Shown here: positions 33,587 through 42,976 of the stretch, piece by piece
Position numbering within the stretch: position 1 is the first letter of the stretch
Layout of the letters: each line of letters opens with the position of its first letter
Assembly: GCF_024346715.1 (NCBI RefSeq)
Contig: NZ_AP024852.1
Location: forward strand, 3,596,001 to 3,660,000
Length of the DNA: 64,000 bases
Origin: Photobacterium swingsii
GTDB taxonomy: Bacteria > Pseudomonadota > Gammaproteobacteria > Enterobacterales > Vibrionaceae
Direction of reading: 5' to 3'
Notes under the pieces: model-generated
Seen by the model: the letters and a program-made list of their open reading frames with translations, nothing else
The model's database searches: none
What the model was told of the DNA's origin: nothing
Position numbers and translations under genes: made by a program

Positions 33587-34349
33587 TAGGGCTTAACCCT
33601 AACTCAATAAGAAAAATATTCAGTGCCGCTTCATGATGTGAAGCGGCACTGTTGTATGTAATGTTCGCTTTTACGGATTTACTCTTACTATCACTTTCAC
33701 CAAGTAGCGCCTTCACACGATTTGCTATCGCTTTCCCCGAATCAATGATTTGCACGGGTGTGGAAAAAGCCTGTTGAATTTCATTCTTGATCAGAGGGAA
33801 ATGCGTACACCCCAATACAATACCGTCAACACGCTCAAGCCAAGGAGAAAGTATTTCTTGGATCTCGGCAACTGAAACGAGTTCACCTCGTAACTTTTGT
33901 TCTGCGATTTCAACCAATCGTGTTGAGCCTATCATCAGCACTTCGCAATCTTTTGCAAATTCAGCAATTAGCTCTTGGGTATAACGGCGTTTTACTGTTG
34001 CAGGCGTGGCCAATAGGCCAATAACCTTTTTTTGGCTTAAAGCAGCAGCAGGTTTTATTGCAGGAACGACTCCTACCACAGGGATATCTAATTGTGTTCT
34101 TAACGTAGGTAAGACAATAGTGCTCGCGGTATTACAGGCAATCACCACTAAATCAACACTGTGTTTTTGCACTAGCTGTGACACAATTTTCGATGTCCGA
34201 GCAATCAGTACCGACTCTTCCAGCTCACCATAAGGGAAAGCCGCATTATCGAAAGCGTAAACATAATGCTCATGCGGAAGTAGTGCACGGATCTCTTGAT
34301 ATACCGATAACCCACCGACTCCAGAATCAAAAATCAGAACACTTCTCAC
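33558..34349 (-). CDS. murI: Glutamate racemase
   Basis: 263 residues from a GTG start. It interconverts L- and D-glutamate for peptidoglycan. Family motifs are FDSGVGG at 7-13, DNAAFPYG at 34-41, and the two catalytic cysteines in ACNTAST (Cys72) and LGCTHFPL (Cys181). The length is normal. The last part of the gene contains a perfect 13-bp inverted repeat and the end overlaps the convergent RRM gene tail to tail. The start lacks a strong ribosome-binding site. Confidence 0.96.
   Translation of the reverse strand: MRSVLIFDSGVGGLSVYQEIRALLPHEHYVYAFDNAAFPYGELEESVLIARTSKIVSQLVQKHSVDLVVIACNTASTIVLPTLRTQLDIPVVGVVPAIKPAAALSQKKVIGLLATPATVKRRYTQELIAEFAKDCEVLMIGSTRLVEIAEQKLRGELVSVAEIQEILSPWLERVDGIVLGCTHFPLIKNEIQQAFSTPVQIIDSGKAIANRVKALLGESDSKSKSVKANITYNSAASHHEAALNIFLIELGLSPIKNLNLPHF
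33621..33651. terminator. Perfect 13-bp hairpin inside the murI 3' end
   Basis: CAGTGCCGCTTCA and TGAAGCGGCACTG form a perfect stem with a 5-base loop. It is 35 bases after the stop of the plus-strand RRM gene, so it could act as that gene's terminator, although the T-run there is weak. On the minus strand it lies within murI codons and is followed by ATATTTTTC. Confidence 0.5.
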
Positions 34350-34418
34350 AACACATGATACCTAGGTGATAAAAACAGAGGCTATCATACTGCGATTTTT
34401 ATCGTTCAGAAACCAACA

Positions 34419-35087
34419 TTAGCCAATAGAATATTGATAGCGTTGATAATGAAATCTAGCTGTTCGGTCTATATAAGAAGGTACTATTTCAAGTTGACCT
34501 TTAAAGCAGGGAGCAGCCACGACTAATGTATGAAACTCACCATCTTCACCACAAGGATCAACACCACTAGGTAAAGCCGCAATAAACTCAGCACTATACC
34601 ATTGACCACAATAGCGACTATCTAGTTGCTCCGTATCCACCGTAGTCACCAGTGTTTCGATGCCTCGGGTGAGTATTTCTTTCGCTAGATCTTGGCTACT
34701 TTCACCCATCAATGGAAAAATGCACTGCCAACCCGCGGGTTCAATATAGCTACGGCGGTAGTCTGCAATACCATTGCAGAACATATCCCCGAACGCGACA
34801 GCATCTATTTCTAGCTTCGATGTTTTTAAGCTATTAACTACCATCGACTGGTACACGTCATTCGGTGGAAATACACTTGGCAGAGCAACGGTAATCAAAG
34901 GCAAACCTATTAGACTTGCTTGTTGGCGAACAACATCTATCGGGGTAGCCTGAAAAGGCACTTCATCTTCTAGGTAGGTGGTAACCAACCCCACAACCCT
35001 GTATTGAGGATCGTCTAATAAGCGAAGTAGTGTCAGTGTCGAGTCTTTGCCCGAACTCCAACTGATAACAACATTAATGGGTTTCAT
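34419..35087 (-). CDS. Dph6-like PP-loop ATPase (MJ0570/COG2102-type), role unknown
   Basis: 222 residues. The N-terminal PP-loop SWSSGKDS at 9-16 marks an adenylating N-type ATP pyrophosphatase, and the rest (GDMFCNGIADYRRSYIEPAGW, GVDPCGEDGEFHTLV) matches the diphthine-ammonia ligase family. In archaea and eukaryotes Dph6 amidates diphthine on EF-2, but bacteria have no diphthamide, so that role cannot apply. It lies 78 bases after btuB, which is under a cobalamin riboswitch, suggesting a link with corrinoid uptake or salvage. A btuB terminator-like hairpin lies between them. Confidence 0.8.
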   Translation of the reverse strand: MKPINVVISWSSGKDSTLTLLRLLDDPQYRVVGLVTTYLEDEVPFQATPIDVVRQQASLIGLPLITVALPSVFPPNDVYQSMVVNSLKTSKLEIDAVAFGDMFCNGIADYRRSYIEPAGWQCIFPLMGESSQDLAKEILTRGIETLVTTVDTEQLDSRYCGQWYSAEFIAALPSGVDPCGEDGEFHTLVVAAPCFKGQLEIVPSYIDRTARFHYQRYQYSIG

Positions 35088-35126
35088 GTTTTATCAACAC
35101 TATGTGGTTATAAAATAGATATAAAG

Positions 35127-35148
35127 AAGGCCGCTATATCGCGGCCTT
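35127..35148 (-). terminator. Terminator-like hairpin after btuB
   Basis: AAGGCCGC and GCGGCCTT form an 8-bp stem with a 6-base loop, then TTCTTTATAT on the minus strand. Placement 18 bases after btuB fits a terminator; the T-run is imperfect, so readthrough into the PP-loop gene is possible. Confidence 0.6.
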
Positions 35149-35165
35149 GAACAATAAATACCTTG

Positions 35166-37043
35166 TTAGAACTGATATGTCGTTGTCAGGTAGAAAGCGC
35201 GACGCTGAGTATTATACGTATTGGCTGTTTGATACTCTTTATCTAATAAATTAGCAACTTTTCCTCTAACGACCCAGCGAGTGTTGATAGCATAAGACGC
35301 TGAGACATCAACTAAGCTATACGGTTCGAGTTCAATCGTATTTTTTGAATCATCATAGCGCTTACCTTGATACATATAACTCAAGTCAGCTTGCCACTCA
35401 TCATACGTATAACTCACTAACCACTTAGCCACTTCATTAGCCTTACGTGCGAGTTTTTTTGATTGAATATCCGTCGGTTTCCCAAAGCCAGCCACATTCA
35501 CTTTATTATCGTGATCCAGTAAATCAAGCGATACCATGTGAGAAAAAGGGCCCGTATCAAAGTTTGCTGAAATCTCGATACCTTTAATATCGGCGCTAGA
35601 ACTCTCTAGCTCTTTATCTTTTCCTTGGTAAGTTATGAGGTTATCAATTTTGTTGGAATAACCCACCACTCTAAAATCAGCAAAAGAGTAATATGCCTCA
35701 ACCCCAGCCTCATAATTAAAAGACTCTTCAGGCTTAAGCTCTTTATTACCGTAACCCGGCCAATATAAATCATTAAAGGTTGGCGCTTGGAAACCTGTTC
35801 CAGCAGATGCAATTACACGAATATTATCCGTTACGCCATAGCCAGCCCCCAACTGCCAAGTTGTGTAGCTGCCAAAAGCCTCATTATCATCGTAGCGTAC
35901 ACTAGCTTCGAACTGCGCATCACCTAAATTAACAAACGACGATAAAAAGGCAGCACGATTATAACGACTAGTCCCATCGTATGACTCAAATTTACCCTTC
36001 GATGAATTCCACAAGTTTGAGTCCGCGACCGAATCATTTTGATAATCAATGCCACCTTGAATTAAGACGCTTTCAGTCAGTTGGTAAGAGTTCAACCAGT
36101 TAATGACATAGCGATCTGTCACAATCTTACTGCCAGGGAATTCTCCACCTTTATTATCACTGGAATCTTGGTTTTTAGAGATAGTAAGTGCTGACCCCAA
36201 TTTATCACGGCTGTATTCCAGCTGGCCTGAGACATTGAATAGCTTTGACTCTTGCTCATCCGGTGATTTCTGACCATTTGAAATATAGTATTCATACTCA
36301 TTCAAGCTAGTGTGATAAAAGCCTAAAACGCGGCCACGAAGAGTTGGCGTAAATTGACTACCTAACTCTAAAGACAGATCTTGACGACGGAAGCCATCAT
36401 CATCTGGTTGATCTGGGTTAAACCCTTCACCAGAGACATCAAAACCTTCTGCTGACTCGCTATTCACACCAACTTTTAGCCAACTATTCTCACCCAGCTG
36501 ACTAGCAACGGATGCTTGCCCTTGCAGATATTCATCACTTCCTATGCCGGCAGAAATAACGCCTTGATCGCCTTCAATATGACTGGTCGTCACAATATTG
36601 ATCACACCACCAATAGCATCTGCACCATATACTGCAGCACGAGGGCCTCGCACTAACTCTACTTTTTCAACACCAACTAACGGAATTGCTGAAAAGTTTG
36701 CACTCCCTGTTGTCGCACTTCCTAAACGAACACCGTTATAAAGCACAACAACATGCTTAGAAGAACTACCACGAATGGATACCGAGCTTGATTGGCCAAG
36801 GCCACCATTGTTAGTAACTTGCACACCAGGCAACCACTTTAGAACATCAGTAAGTGTTTTTAATTGACGGCTTTCAATCTGTGCTTTTGTCACTACATCC
36901 GTTGATGCAATGACAGTAGAGAGAGGCTGTTCAAATCGGTTCGCGGTTACCACCATGACATCATCGGTTGATGTTTCGGTCGCAAAAGCCTGACTTTGAA
37001 TAAATAGAGGGGCTAACGCCACTGCTAAGAGCGTTTTTTTCAT
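35166..37043 (-). CDS. btuB: TonB-dependent vitamin B12 outer-membrane receptor
   Basis: 625 residues, close to the E. coli protein. A signal peptide (1-21, cleavage after QAFA) is followed by the TonB box DVMVVTA at 28-34. The plug domain runs to about 150, with the VRGPRAAVYGADAIGGVINIVT signature near 132-152, then the 22-strand barrel ends in a C-terminal aromatic (TTYQF). It takes up cobalamin with TonB-ExbBD energy. Expression should be shut off by adenosylcobalamin through the riboswitch upstream. Divergent from trmA, as in E. coli. Confidence 0.96.
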   Translation of the reverse strand: MKKTLLAVALAPLFIQSQAFATETSTDDVMVVTANRFEQPLSTVIASTDVVTKAQIESRQLKTLTDVLKWLPGVQVTNNGGLGQSSSVSIRGSSSKHVVVLYNGVRLGSATTGSANFSAIPLVGVEKVELVRGPRAAVYGADAIGGVINIVTTSHIEGDQGVISAGIGSDEYLQGQASVASQLGENSWLKVGVNSESAEGFDVSGEGFNPDQPDDDGFRRQDLSLELGSQFTPTLRGRVLGFYHTSLNEYEYYISNGQKSPDEQESKLFNVSGQLEYSRDKLGSALTISKNQDSSDNKGGEFPGSKIVTDRYVINWLNSYQLTESVLIQGGIDYQNDSVADSNLWNSSKGKFESYDGTSRYNRAAFLSSFVNLGDAQFEASVRYDDNEAFGSYTTWQLGAGYGVTDNIRVIASAGTGFQAPTFNDLYWPGYGNKELKPEESFNYEAGVEAYYSFADFRVVGYSNKIDNLITYQGKDKELESSSADIKGIEISANFDTGPFSHMVSLDLLDHDNKVNVAGFGKPTDIQSKKLARKANEVAKWLVSYTYDEWQADLSYMYQGKRYDDSKNTIELEPYSLVDVSASYAINTRWVVRGKVANLLDKEYQTANTYNTQRRAFYLTTTYQF

Positions 37044-37084
37044 TATGTTGGATACCTTAAGTCGCGTTTATTACTAAGCACATT

Positions 37085-37290
37085 GCTTCGAAGCACTGGT
37101 TGGTATTCGGACTTAAGAGCGAGGTTTACACCGCCTACGGCAACAACTTCCCATTTCATCTATTGCTGAGCTAAATAGACAAAACAGTGTTTGGAACAAC
37201 GTCCGTGTGCTTTCGTTCTCTATTACCGCTGCGCGTCAGTTACGGATTTCCACCGTATTCCCTAGCCATCATGGCAAACCAGCGCATCGC
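37085..37290 (-). promoter_or_regulatory. Cobalamin riboswitch controlling btuB
   Basis: On the minus strand it has GGGAATACGGTGGAAATCCG, then CTGACGCGCAGCGGTAA (the B12-box region), and near the end AAGTCCGAATACCAACC. TGCGCTGGTT at the start pairs with AACCAGTGC at the end to close the P1 stem. These are the conserved elements of adenosylcobalamin riboswitches. It ends about 40 bases before the btuB start, placing the regulated stem over the translation start region. Confidence 0.9.
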
Positions 37291-37381
37291 GAATCCTAGT
37301 AAGCCCAACAATAATTGTCTAGCTTTGTTTATGTTTAGCAGCAAATAAGCGCCGGCTTTGACACTTTATCGGCCTCAAGAC

Positions 37382-37409
37382 TGGACATCGCGCAGCAATA
37401 CAATAAAAT
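37382..37409 (+). promoter_or_regulatory. Putative trmA promoter
   Basis: TGGACA (37382-37387), 16 bases, TAAAAT (37404-37409), then CTCCGCTC. The predicted start is within 30 bases of the ATG. E. coli trmA is regulated like stable RNA, and the C-rich discriminator would suit that, but the hexamer match is only fair. Confidence 0.4.
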
Positions 37410-37444
37410 CTCCGCTCTTAATTTGAGCAGTTTGAGGCAAACAA

Positions 37445-38551
37445 ATGGCATCCACCGCAATTAATCCCGCTGATTACCAACTTCAGTTGGATGAGAAAGC
37501 AGAGCGTATTCAAAATATCTTTGCAGATTTTGAAACGCCAGAGTTGGAGGTTTTTGCCTCACCTGCTGAACATTACCGCATGCGCGCTGAATTTCGTGTA
37601 TGGCACGAAGGTGAAGACCTTTATTACGTTATGTTCAACCAAGCAACGCGTGAGAAATACCGTGTTGACCAATTCCCTGCTGCAAGTCGTCTGATTAACG
37701 ACTTAATGCCACTGCTAGTTGATGCATTAAAACCTGTAAAAGCACTACGTCATAAGCTATTCCAAGTAGACTTCCTTTCGACACTCAGCGGTGAGATTCT
37801 GGTTTCATTGCTTTATCACCGTCAATTAGATGAAGAGTGGGAAGCTGAAGCGAAAGCGTTAAAACAGCGTTTAAATGATGAAGGCTTTAACCTGAACTTC
37901 ATCGGCCGTGCACGTAAGCAAAAGATTGTCCTCGACCAAGAACATGTTATCGAAAAACTGAAAGTGCATGATCGTGTACTGACCTACAAGCAAGTTGAAA
38001 ATAGCTTCACCCAACCTAACGGTGAAGTTGCACAAAAAATGCTGGAATGGGCAGTAGATTGCACCCAAGAGAGTAAAGGTGATCTGCTGGAACTTTACTG
38101 CGGTAACGGTAACTTCTCACTGGCCCTAGCACAAAACTTTGAGCGTGTACTCGCAACTGAACTCGCAAAGCCATCGGTCGACTCAGCGCAATTTAACATT
38201 GCTATCAATAACATCGACAACGTGCAAATCATTCGTATGTCTGCAGAAGACTTTACCGATGCAATGGAAGGCAAACGTGAATTCCGTCGCCTAAAAGCCC
38301 AGAATGTCGATTTACAGAGTTACAACTGCAACACTATCTTCGTTGATCCACCGCGTTCAGGTATGGATGAAGGCACATGTCGTATGGTGCAAGGCTACGA
38401 ACGCATCATGTATATTTCATGTAACCCAGACACATTAAAAGAGAACTTGGCCATTCTAAGCGAAACGCACAACATCACGCGCTTTGCACTGTTTGACCAA
38501 TTCCCTTACACCCACCACATGGAAGCAGGTGTACTGCTAGAGCGTAAGTAA
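37445..38551 (+). CDS. trmA: tRNA (uracil-5-)-methyltransferase
   Basis: 368 residues, against 366 in E. coli, collinear throughout. It makes 5-methyluridine at tRNA position 54 with S-adenosylmethionine. The SAM-binding motif [11 protein letters not shown] is at 217-227, DPPRSG at 301-306, and the catalytic cysteine in ISCNP is Cys326. The C-terminal [16 protein letters not shown] carries the conserved glutamate. It ends in a strong bidirectional terminator shared with convergent yijD. Confidence 0.97.
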   Translation: MASTAINPADYQLQLDEKAERIQNIFADFETPELEVFASPAEHYRMRAEFRVWHEGEDLYYVMFNQATREKYRVDQFPAASRLINDLMPLLVDALKPVKALRHKLFQVDFLSTLSGEILVSLLYHRQLDEEWEAEAKALKQRLNDEGFNLNFIGRARKQKIVLDQEHVIEKLKVHDRVLTYKQVENSFTQPNGEVAQKMLEWAVDCTQESKGDLLELYCGNGNFSLALAQNFERVLATELAKPSVDSAQFNIAINNIDNVQIIRMSAEDFTDAMEGKREFRRLKAQNVDLQSYNCNTIFVDPPRSGMDEGTCRMVQGYERIMYISCNPDTLKENLAILSETHNITRFALFDQFPYTHHMEAGVLLERK

Positions 38552-38582
38552 GCTCAATGAAGTAAAGCAGGATAATAGATAC

Positions 38583-38609
38583 AAAAAAGGCGCTCTCAGC
38601 GCCTTTTTT
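38583..38609. terminator. Bidirectional terminator between trmA and yijD
   Basis: AAAAAAGGCGC and GCGCCTTTTTT flank a 5-base loop, giving a T-run on both strands. It ends trmA (plus) and fabR-yijD (minus). Confidence 0.9.
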
Positions 38610-38634
38610 ATTATCTTTTTGAGTAGATAGACGA

Positions 38635-39006
38635 TTAAGCTGCCGCTTCGTCTTTCTTGCCCATCACACCGAGTTTCACCGCAACCCAGAACAACAAGCC
38701 AAGTGAAATCATCAGTGGTAAGAAGTTTGAACCCATCTCTGGCATTTGTGCGCGTAGGAAAGAGGAATAACCAAATGCACCCACTAGGAAACAAGCAAAC
38801 GCAATAGCCGGCGTGCCTTCAGACATAGGTTTGGTTAAGTATTCTTGGTATAGGCAGTACACTGCCAAGGCAAAAGCGATCACAGGGAAAACGGAGAAGG
38901 CAACGGCACTTGACGTAAATACCGCCAACGTTGCATTGCCACATAAACCCGCTAACAAAGACAAAATCAATGTTTTACGTTCAGCTTTTACTTGTTCCTT
39001 GTTCAT
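38635..39006 (-). CDS. yijD: YijD-family (DUF1422) inner-membrane protein
   Basis: 123 residues from ATG 39006 (MNKEQVKAERKTL), preceded by GTGAAG. A longer frame starting at 39093 would overlap fabR and add 29 unrelated residues. Four hydrophobic helices are predicted (about 13-31, 34-51, 61-79 and 87-108). The E. coli homologue is 119 residues and lies in the same place after fabR. Biochemical function is unknown; the pairing with fabR suggests a membrane-lipid connection. Confidence 0.85.
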   Translation of the reverse strand: MNKEQVKAERKTLILSLLAGLCGNATLAVFTSSAVAFSVFPVIAFALAVYCLYQEYLTKPMSEGTPAIAFACFLVGAFGYSSFLRAQMPEMGSNFLPLMISLGLLFWVAVKLGVMGKKDEAAA

Positions 39007-39028
39007 ATTCTTCACCAGCAAAATAAGG

Positions 39029-39661
39029 TTAGAGTTTCTGCCTGAGCTCACGACGCTCACGCTCTTTGCGGTACCAATAGGCACCCTTTGCAATCATTCG
39101 TAATTGCATGATCAGCCGTTCGGCATGCTCAGCACGCGCATGACTGTCTAGATCCAGTGCTTCTGCACCAGAACTGAATACTAATGTGACGGAAGCCTCC
39201 GCTTGAGTATACGCTTCTTCGTGCGTCACCCCTGTTTTGGCCTCTAAATACTCAGCAAGTTCCGCTACAAAATGTTGAATTTCACGGGCAACGGCGGCGC
39301 GAAATGCCGTCGATGTTCCCGAACGTTCACGCAGCAGCAACCGAAATACGTTAGGGCTGCCTTCGATAAATTCCATGAACGTTTCAACAGAAGTGCGAAT
39401 AACACTACCTTCCTCAGCAATACGCTGACGGGCCTGACGCATCAACTGACGCAGAATCAAGCCACCTTCATCAACCATGGTAAGGCCAAGCTCGTCCATG
39501 TCTTTAAAGTGACGATAAAAAGAGGTGGGAGCTATCCCCGCTTCGCGCGCAACTTCACGTAAACTTAAACTGGAAAAACTACGATCAGCGCAAAGCTGAC
39601 TAAATGCAGCATCAATAAGCGAGCGACGGGTTTTTTCTTTTTGTTGAGCCCTAATACCCAT
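39029..39661 (-). CDS. fabR: HTH-type repressor FabR of unsaturated fatty acid synthesis
   Basis: 210 residues, TetR family. The helix-turn-helix [21 protein letters not shown] is at about 33-53. FabR senses the unsaturated/saturated acyl pool and represses fabB (and fabA). The sequence is close to E. coli FabR along its length, including the long C-terminal [13 protein letters not shown] tail. It is followed 22 bases later by yijD. I saw no clear FabR-type operator in the upstream region. Confidence 0.95.
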   Translation of the reverse strand: MGIRAQQKEKTRRSLIDAAFSQLCADRSFSSLSLREVAREAGIAPTSFYRHFKDMDELGLTMVDEGGLILRQLMRQARQRIAEEGSVIRTSVETFMEFIEGSPNVFRLLLRERSGTSTAFRAAVAREIQHFVAELAEYLEAKTGVTHEEAYTQAEASVTLVFSSGAEALDLDSHARAEHAERLIMQLRMIAKGAYWYRKERERRELRQKL

Positions 39662-39995
39662 GAATCTATTGGTTCTCTAATACTCTTTGCTGCAACTATA
39701 CGCGGTTTTCACTACCAGTTCAGCGAGAATCCTGATCTTTCGATAAGGCTCTTATGAAATTAATCAGACCATAGTAAATCCTGACTCAAACTGAATCAAA
39801 GCGACAATTGTCACTTTTTACTACTGGCTCACAAACTAGCATATTTTCGCCGGAGAGGCTTGCAAGGTTAGTTTGCAATGCGCTGACAACGTGATCGCTA
39901 CCGAGCTATGGCCATCAACTGATTTTCCACCAGCAAAATCAAGGTTAAACTGCTGCTACGGCAATGTTGCATGGATGATAATAAAGGCCAAGCCA
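39662..39995. other. fabR-sthA divergent intergenic region
   Basis: 334 bases between divergent genes. A frame upstream of sthA stays open from 39873 but has no homology to the family and is taken as untranslated. The direct repeat TTGCAAGGTTAGTTTGCAA (39861-39879) might be part of a regulatory site. I could not assign promoters with confidence. Confidence 0.4.
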
Positions 39996-41411
39996 ATGAC
40001 AAAGAAAAATCGACAAACCGCCCAGCACTTTGATGCCATCGTAATTGGTAGCGGACCTGGTGGCGAAGGGGCTGCGATGGGGCTGACCAAGGCAGGGCTC
40101 AATGTCGCCATTATAGAGCGCGAAGATAGCGTGGGTGGCGGCTGTACTCACTGGGGAACTATACCTTCAAAAGCACTTCGTCACGCCGTCAGTCGGATCA
40201 TCGAATTCAATCAAAACCCACTGTACTGCAAAAATAACTCTAGCTTGCACAGCACATTCAGCCAGATCTTAGGCCATGCTCAAGATGTCGTGAATAAACA
40301 AACCCGTATGCGCCAAGGGTTTTACGATCGCAATCAATGCAGCATTATTTTTGGTGAAGCCAGCTTTATCGACTCCCATACCGTGCAGGTACGCAATAAA
40401 GATGGCAGCCACGATTTATACCACGCTGATACTTTCGTCATAGCGACAGGTTCCCGCCCTTATCAGCCCGTTGATGTCGATTTTACCCACTCACGGGTGT
40501 ACGACAGCGACTCGATACTGCAACTCAAGCACGACCCTCGTCATATCATTATTTATGGCGCAGGCGTGATTGGCAGTGAGTATGCTTCCATTTTCCGTGG
40601 ACTAGGTGTCAAAGTAGATTTAATTAATACTCGCGATCGCTTATTGGAATTTTTAGATAACGAGATTTCTGACTCACTTTCTTATCATCTCTGGAATAGC
40701 GGTGCGATGATCCGCAATGGCGAAACTTATGAACGGATTGAAGGCACTGAAGATGGCGTGATTTTACACCTTGAATCAGGCAAAAAGATGCGAGCTGATT
40801 GCCTACTTTATGCCAACGGGCGTACAGGGAATACCGATAGACTGAATCTTGATAAAGTGGGGTTAGCCCCCGATTCTCGCGGCCAACTCAAAGTTAATCA
40901 AAACTACCGTACCGATGTCGAACATGTTTATGCCGTCGGCGATGTGATTGGCTATCCAAGCCTAGCCAGCGCCGCTTATGATCAAGGCCGTTATGTCGCG
41001 CAAGCGATCAGTAAAGGAGAAGCCCAAGGCAGTTTAATCGATCATATCCCAACAGGGATCTACACCATCCCTGAAATCAGTTCAGTGGGTAAAACCGAGC
41101 AACAACTGACGGCAGAAAAAGTTCCTTATGAAGTAGGACGATCTCAATTTAAGCACCTCGCGCGTGCCCAAATAGCAGGGACAGAAGTGGGCAGCTTAAA
41201 GATTCTTTTCCACCGTGAAACCAAAGAGATCTTAGGGATCCACTGTTTTGGTGAGCGAGCAGCGGAGATCATTCATATCGGGCAAGCGATCATGGAGCAA
41301 AAAGGGGATGGTAATACCATCGATTATTTTGTGAATACCACGTTCAACTATCCAACCATGGCCGAAGCCTATCGTGTTGCGGCCCTAAATGGCCTCAATC
41401 GTCTGTTTTAG
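39996..41411 (+). CDS. sthA: Soluble pyridine nucleotide transhydrogenase
   Basis: 471 residues from ATG 39996, chosen because AAAGG lies eight bases upstream and the E. coli enzyme (466) begins at the matching point; a longer frame from 39873 is rejected. It transfers hydride between NADPH and NAD+, mainly to burn excess NADPH. The FAD motif GSGPGGEG is at 18-25, and GAGVIGSEY (188-196) binds the nicotinamide nucleotide. [13 protein letters not shown] (47-59) has only the first of the two redox cysteines of lipoamide dehydrogenase relatives, as is normal for SthA. Confidence 0.96.
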   Translation: MTKKNRQTAQHFDAIVIGSGPGGEGAAMGLTKAGLNVAIIEREDSVGGGCTHWGTIPSKALRHAVSRIIEFNQNPLYCKNNSSLHSTFSQILGHAQDVVNKQTRMRQGFYDRNQCSIIFGEASFIDSHTVQVRNKDGSHDLYHADTFVIATGSRPYQPVDVDFTHSRVYDSDSILQLKHDPRHIIIYGAGVIGSEYASIFRGLGVKVDLINTRDRLLEFLDNEISDSLSYHLWNSGAMIRNGETYERIEGTEDGVILHLESGKKMRADCLLYANGRTGNTDRLNLDKVGLAPDSRGQLKVNQNYRTDVEHVYAVGDVIGYPSLASAAYDQGRYVAQAISKGEAQGSLIDHIPTGIYTIPEISSVGKTEQQLTAEKVPYEVGRSQFKHLARAQIAGTEVGSLKILFHRETKEILGIHCFGERAAEIIHIGQAIMEQKGDGNTIDYFVNTTFNYPTMAEAYRVAALNGLNRLF

Positions 41412-41422
41412 TTCCATAATTA

Positions 41423-41478
41423 ATACCAATCCCGTAATAAACCTGCAGGAATGATTTACTCATTAATGGTGTTGGTAT
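41423..41478. repeat. Imperfect palindromic element with ATACCAA/TTGGTAT ends
   Basis: ATACCAA (41423-41429) and TTGGTAT (41472-41478) are inverted around an inner imperfect palindrome centred on CCTGCAGG (41442-41449). It is 56 bases, intergenic and after the sthA stop. Such short palindromes resemble dispersed non-coding repeats in Vibrionaceae genomes. No second full copy is in this window, so the repeat status is not shown here. Confidence 0.4.
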
Positions 41479-41494
41479 CAGACAAGCGAAAACA

Positions 41495-41519
41495 AAAACG
41501 GAGCCATAGGCTCCGTTTT
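41495..41519. terminator. Bidirectional terminator between sthA and cysQ
   Basis: AAAACGGAGCC and GGCTCCGTTTT form an 11-bp stem with a 3-base loop, with A/T runs on both sides. It closes sthA and the minus-strand unit ending in cysQ. Confidence 0.85.
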
Positions 41520-41555
41520 GCTCAGGTAATGAATTCACCTTTTAAACTAATACCA

Positions 41556-42389
41556 CTACTCCGCATTCATCATACGATCGTCGGGTGTCAGGATCTTGTC
41601 CCACGGTAAGTGCTCATCCCCTAGTGTAATAAAATTAGGGTTCTCTAGCGTATTACGCTCGTTATAAGACAGTGGCGTTAGGTGGGTATTTAAAATGCGT
41701 CCACCCGCCTCTTCAACAATACACTGGGTTGCTGCAGTATCCCATTCACCGGTAGGCCCTAAACGCAAATAGCAATCGACGGCCCCTTCGGCGACTAAAC
41801 AGGCTTTCAATGCCGCTGAGCCTAATGGCACTAAATCGTAATTCAATGCTGGGTCTAATCGGTCGGTGATCGCTTGAATATTCTGGCGACGGCTAATCGC
41901 AACAGCAATCGACTGGGTTGATAGCTCATGCTTGTGAGTAGCAATACGAAAGGTTTCGCCATCGGGTGTAATTTTCCATGCGCCTTTGCCTTGGTAAGCA
42001 TAATAAGTCACCCCTGATACTGGCGCATACACCACCCCCATCTTAGGCTGGTTATTTTCCACCAACGCTATGATAGTGGAAAAATCACCACTGCCAGCGA
42101 TGAACTCTTGCGTACCGTCGAGTGGATCCACCAACCAATAGCGATCCCATTGACTGCGTTCTGATAACGGAATACTTGCGTCTTCTTCCGACAGTACTGG
42201 GATGTCAGGTGTTAGTTCCGACAGCTGCGCCATGATCAATTTATGCGCCGCCAAATCAGCACTTGTCACGGGAGTATTGTCTTGCTTGATTTGTTTCTCA
42301 AACTGACCGCGCTGATAAATATCAAGGATCACTTGCCCTGATGCACGTGCTATTTCTATTACTGATGGGATAAGGTTCGACAATTCCAT
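41556..42389 (-). CDS. cysQ: 3'(2'),5'-bisphosphate nucleotidase
   Basis: 277 residues, inositol-monophosphatase superfamily. It hydrolyses 3'-phosphoadenosine 5'-phosphate to AMP, preventing build-up of this sulfate-assimilation by-product. Metal-binding motifs are EED at 68-70, DPLDGTQEF at 88-96, and WDTAA near residue 218. It starts 13 bases after nudE and the pair follows the type II secretion genes with 22 bases between, so all may share a transcript. Confidence 0.94.
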   Translation of the reverse strand: MELSNLIPSVIEIARASGQVILDIYQRGQFEKQIKQDNTPVTSADLAAHKLIMAQLSELTPDIPVLSEEDASIPLSERSQWDRYWLVDPLDGTQEFIAGSGDFSTIIALVENNQPKMGVVYAPVSGVTYYAYQGKGAWKITPDGETFRIATHKHELSTQSIAVAISRRQNIQAITDRLDPALNYDLVPLGSAALKACLVAEGAVDCYLRLGPTGEWDTAATQCIVEEAGGRILNTHLTPLSYNERNTLENPNFITLGDEHLPWDKILTPDDRMMNAE

Positions 42390-42402
42390 CGCAAACTCCT
42401 TG

Positions 42403-42954
42403 TTAATTAGCCAGCTGCTTTAATGCTAAAAACAGTGCCGTAATACTACGCGCTTCAGCAAAATCAAGATGGCTAATTAACTCTTCACCTTGGCTTACAG
42501 GCCAACGCACTAACTCCAATGGTTCAGGTTCATCCCCTGCTAGCTGCTCTGGGTATAAACCTTGAGCCAAAAACAGGGTCATTTTGCTAGAAAAATACGA
42601 TGGTGCTAATACCACTTCTTTCAATGGTGTCAGCTGGCTAGCACCAAAGCCAATTTCTTCTTTTAGCTCTCGATTTGCCGCATCAGCTGCGTTCTCACCC
42701 GGGTCGATAAGCCCTTTAGGAAAACCTAACTCATAACGATCAGTACCAGCGGCATATTCCCGTACTAACAAAAGATCGCCTTCTGCCGTCACAGGAACCA
42801 CGAGCACAGCATGGCGCCCACTCGGCTTCATGCGTTCATAGGTGCGTTCGACCCCATTTGAGAAACGTAAATCAAGTGACTCAATTTTAAATAAACGAGA
42901 TTGAGCAACAACCTCGGTCGAAAGAATTTGGGGTTTCTTATTATCAGCTGCCAT
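42403..42954 (-). CDS. nudE: ADP compounds hydrolase NudE
   Basis: 183 residues. The Nudix box is complete at 81-103, with Gly81, Glu87, Arg95-Glu96 and Glu99-Glu100. NudE cleaves ADP-ribose, NADH and diadenosine polyphosphates. The family-specific LGFPKGL context precedes the box. It lies between gspN and cysQ on the minus strand with short gaps. Confidence 0.94.
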   Translation of the reverse strand: MAADNKKPQILSTEVVAQSRLFKIESLDLRFSNGVERTYERMKPSGRHAVLVVPVTAEGDLLLVREYAAGTDRYELGFPKGLIDPGENAADAANRELKEEIGFGASQLTPLKEVVLAPSYFSSKMTLFLAQGLYPEQLAGDEPEPLELVRWPVSQGEELISHLDFAEARSITALFLALKQLAN

Positions 42955-42976
42955 GCTGTTGTCCTATTCGTTATGC

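Noticed and set aside
39873..39995. N-terminal extension of sthA
   Set aside because: The extra 41 residues have no family counterpart and the ATG at 39996 has a good ribosome-binding site.
39662..39995. FabR or FadR operator in the fabR-sthA region
   Set aside because: No clear palindromic match to the known operator could be found by eye.
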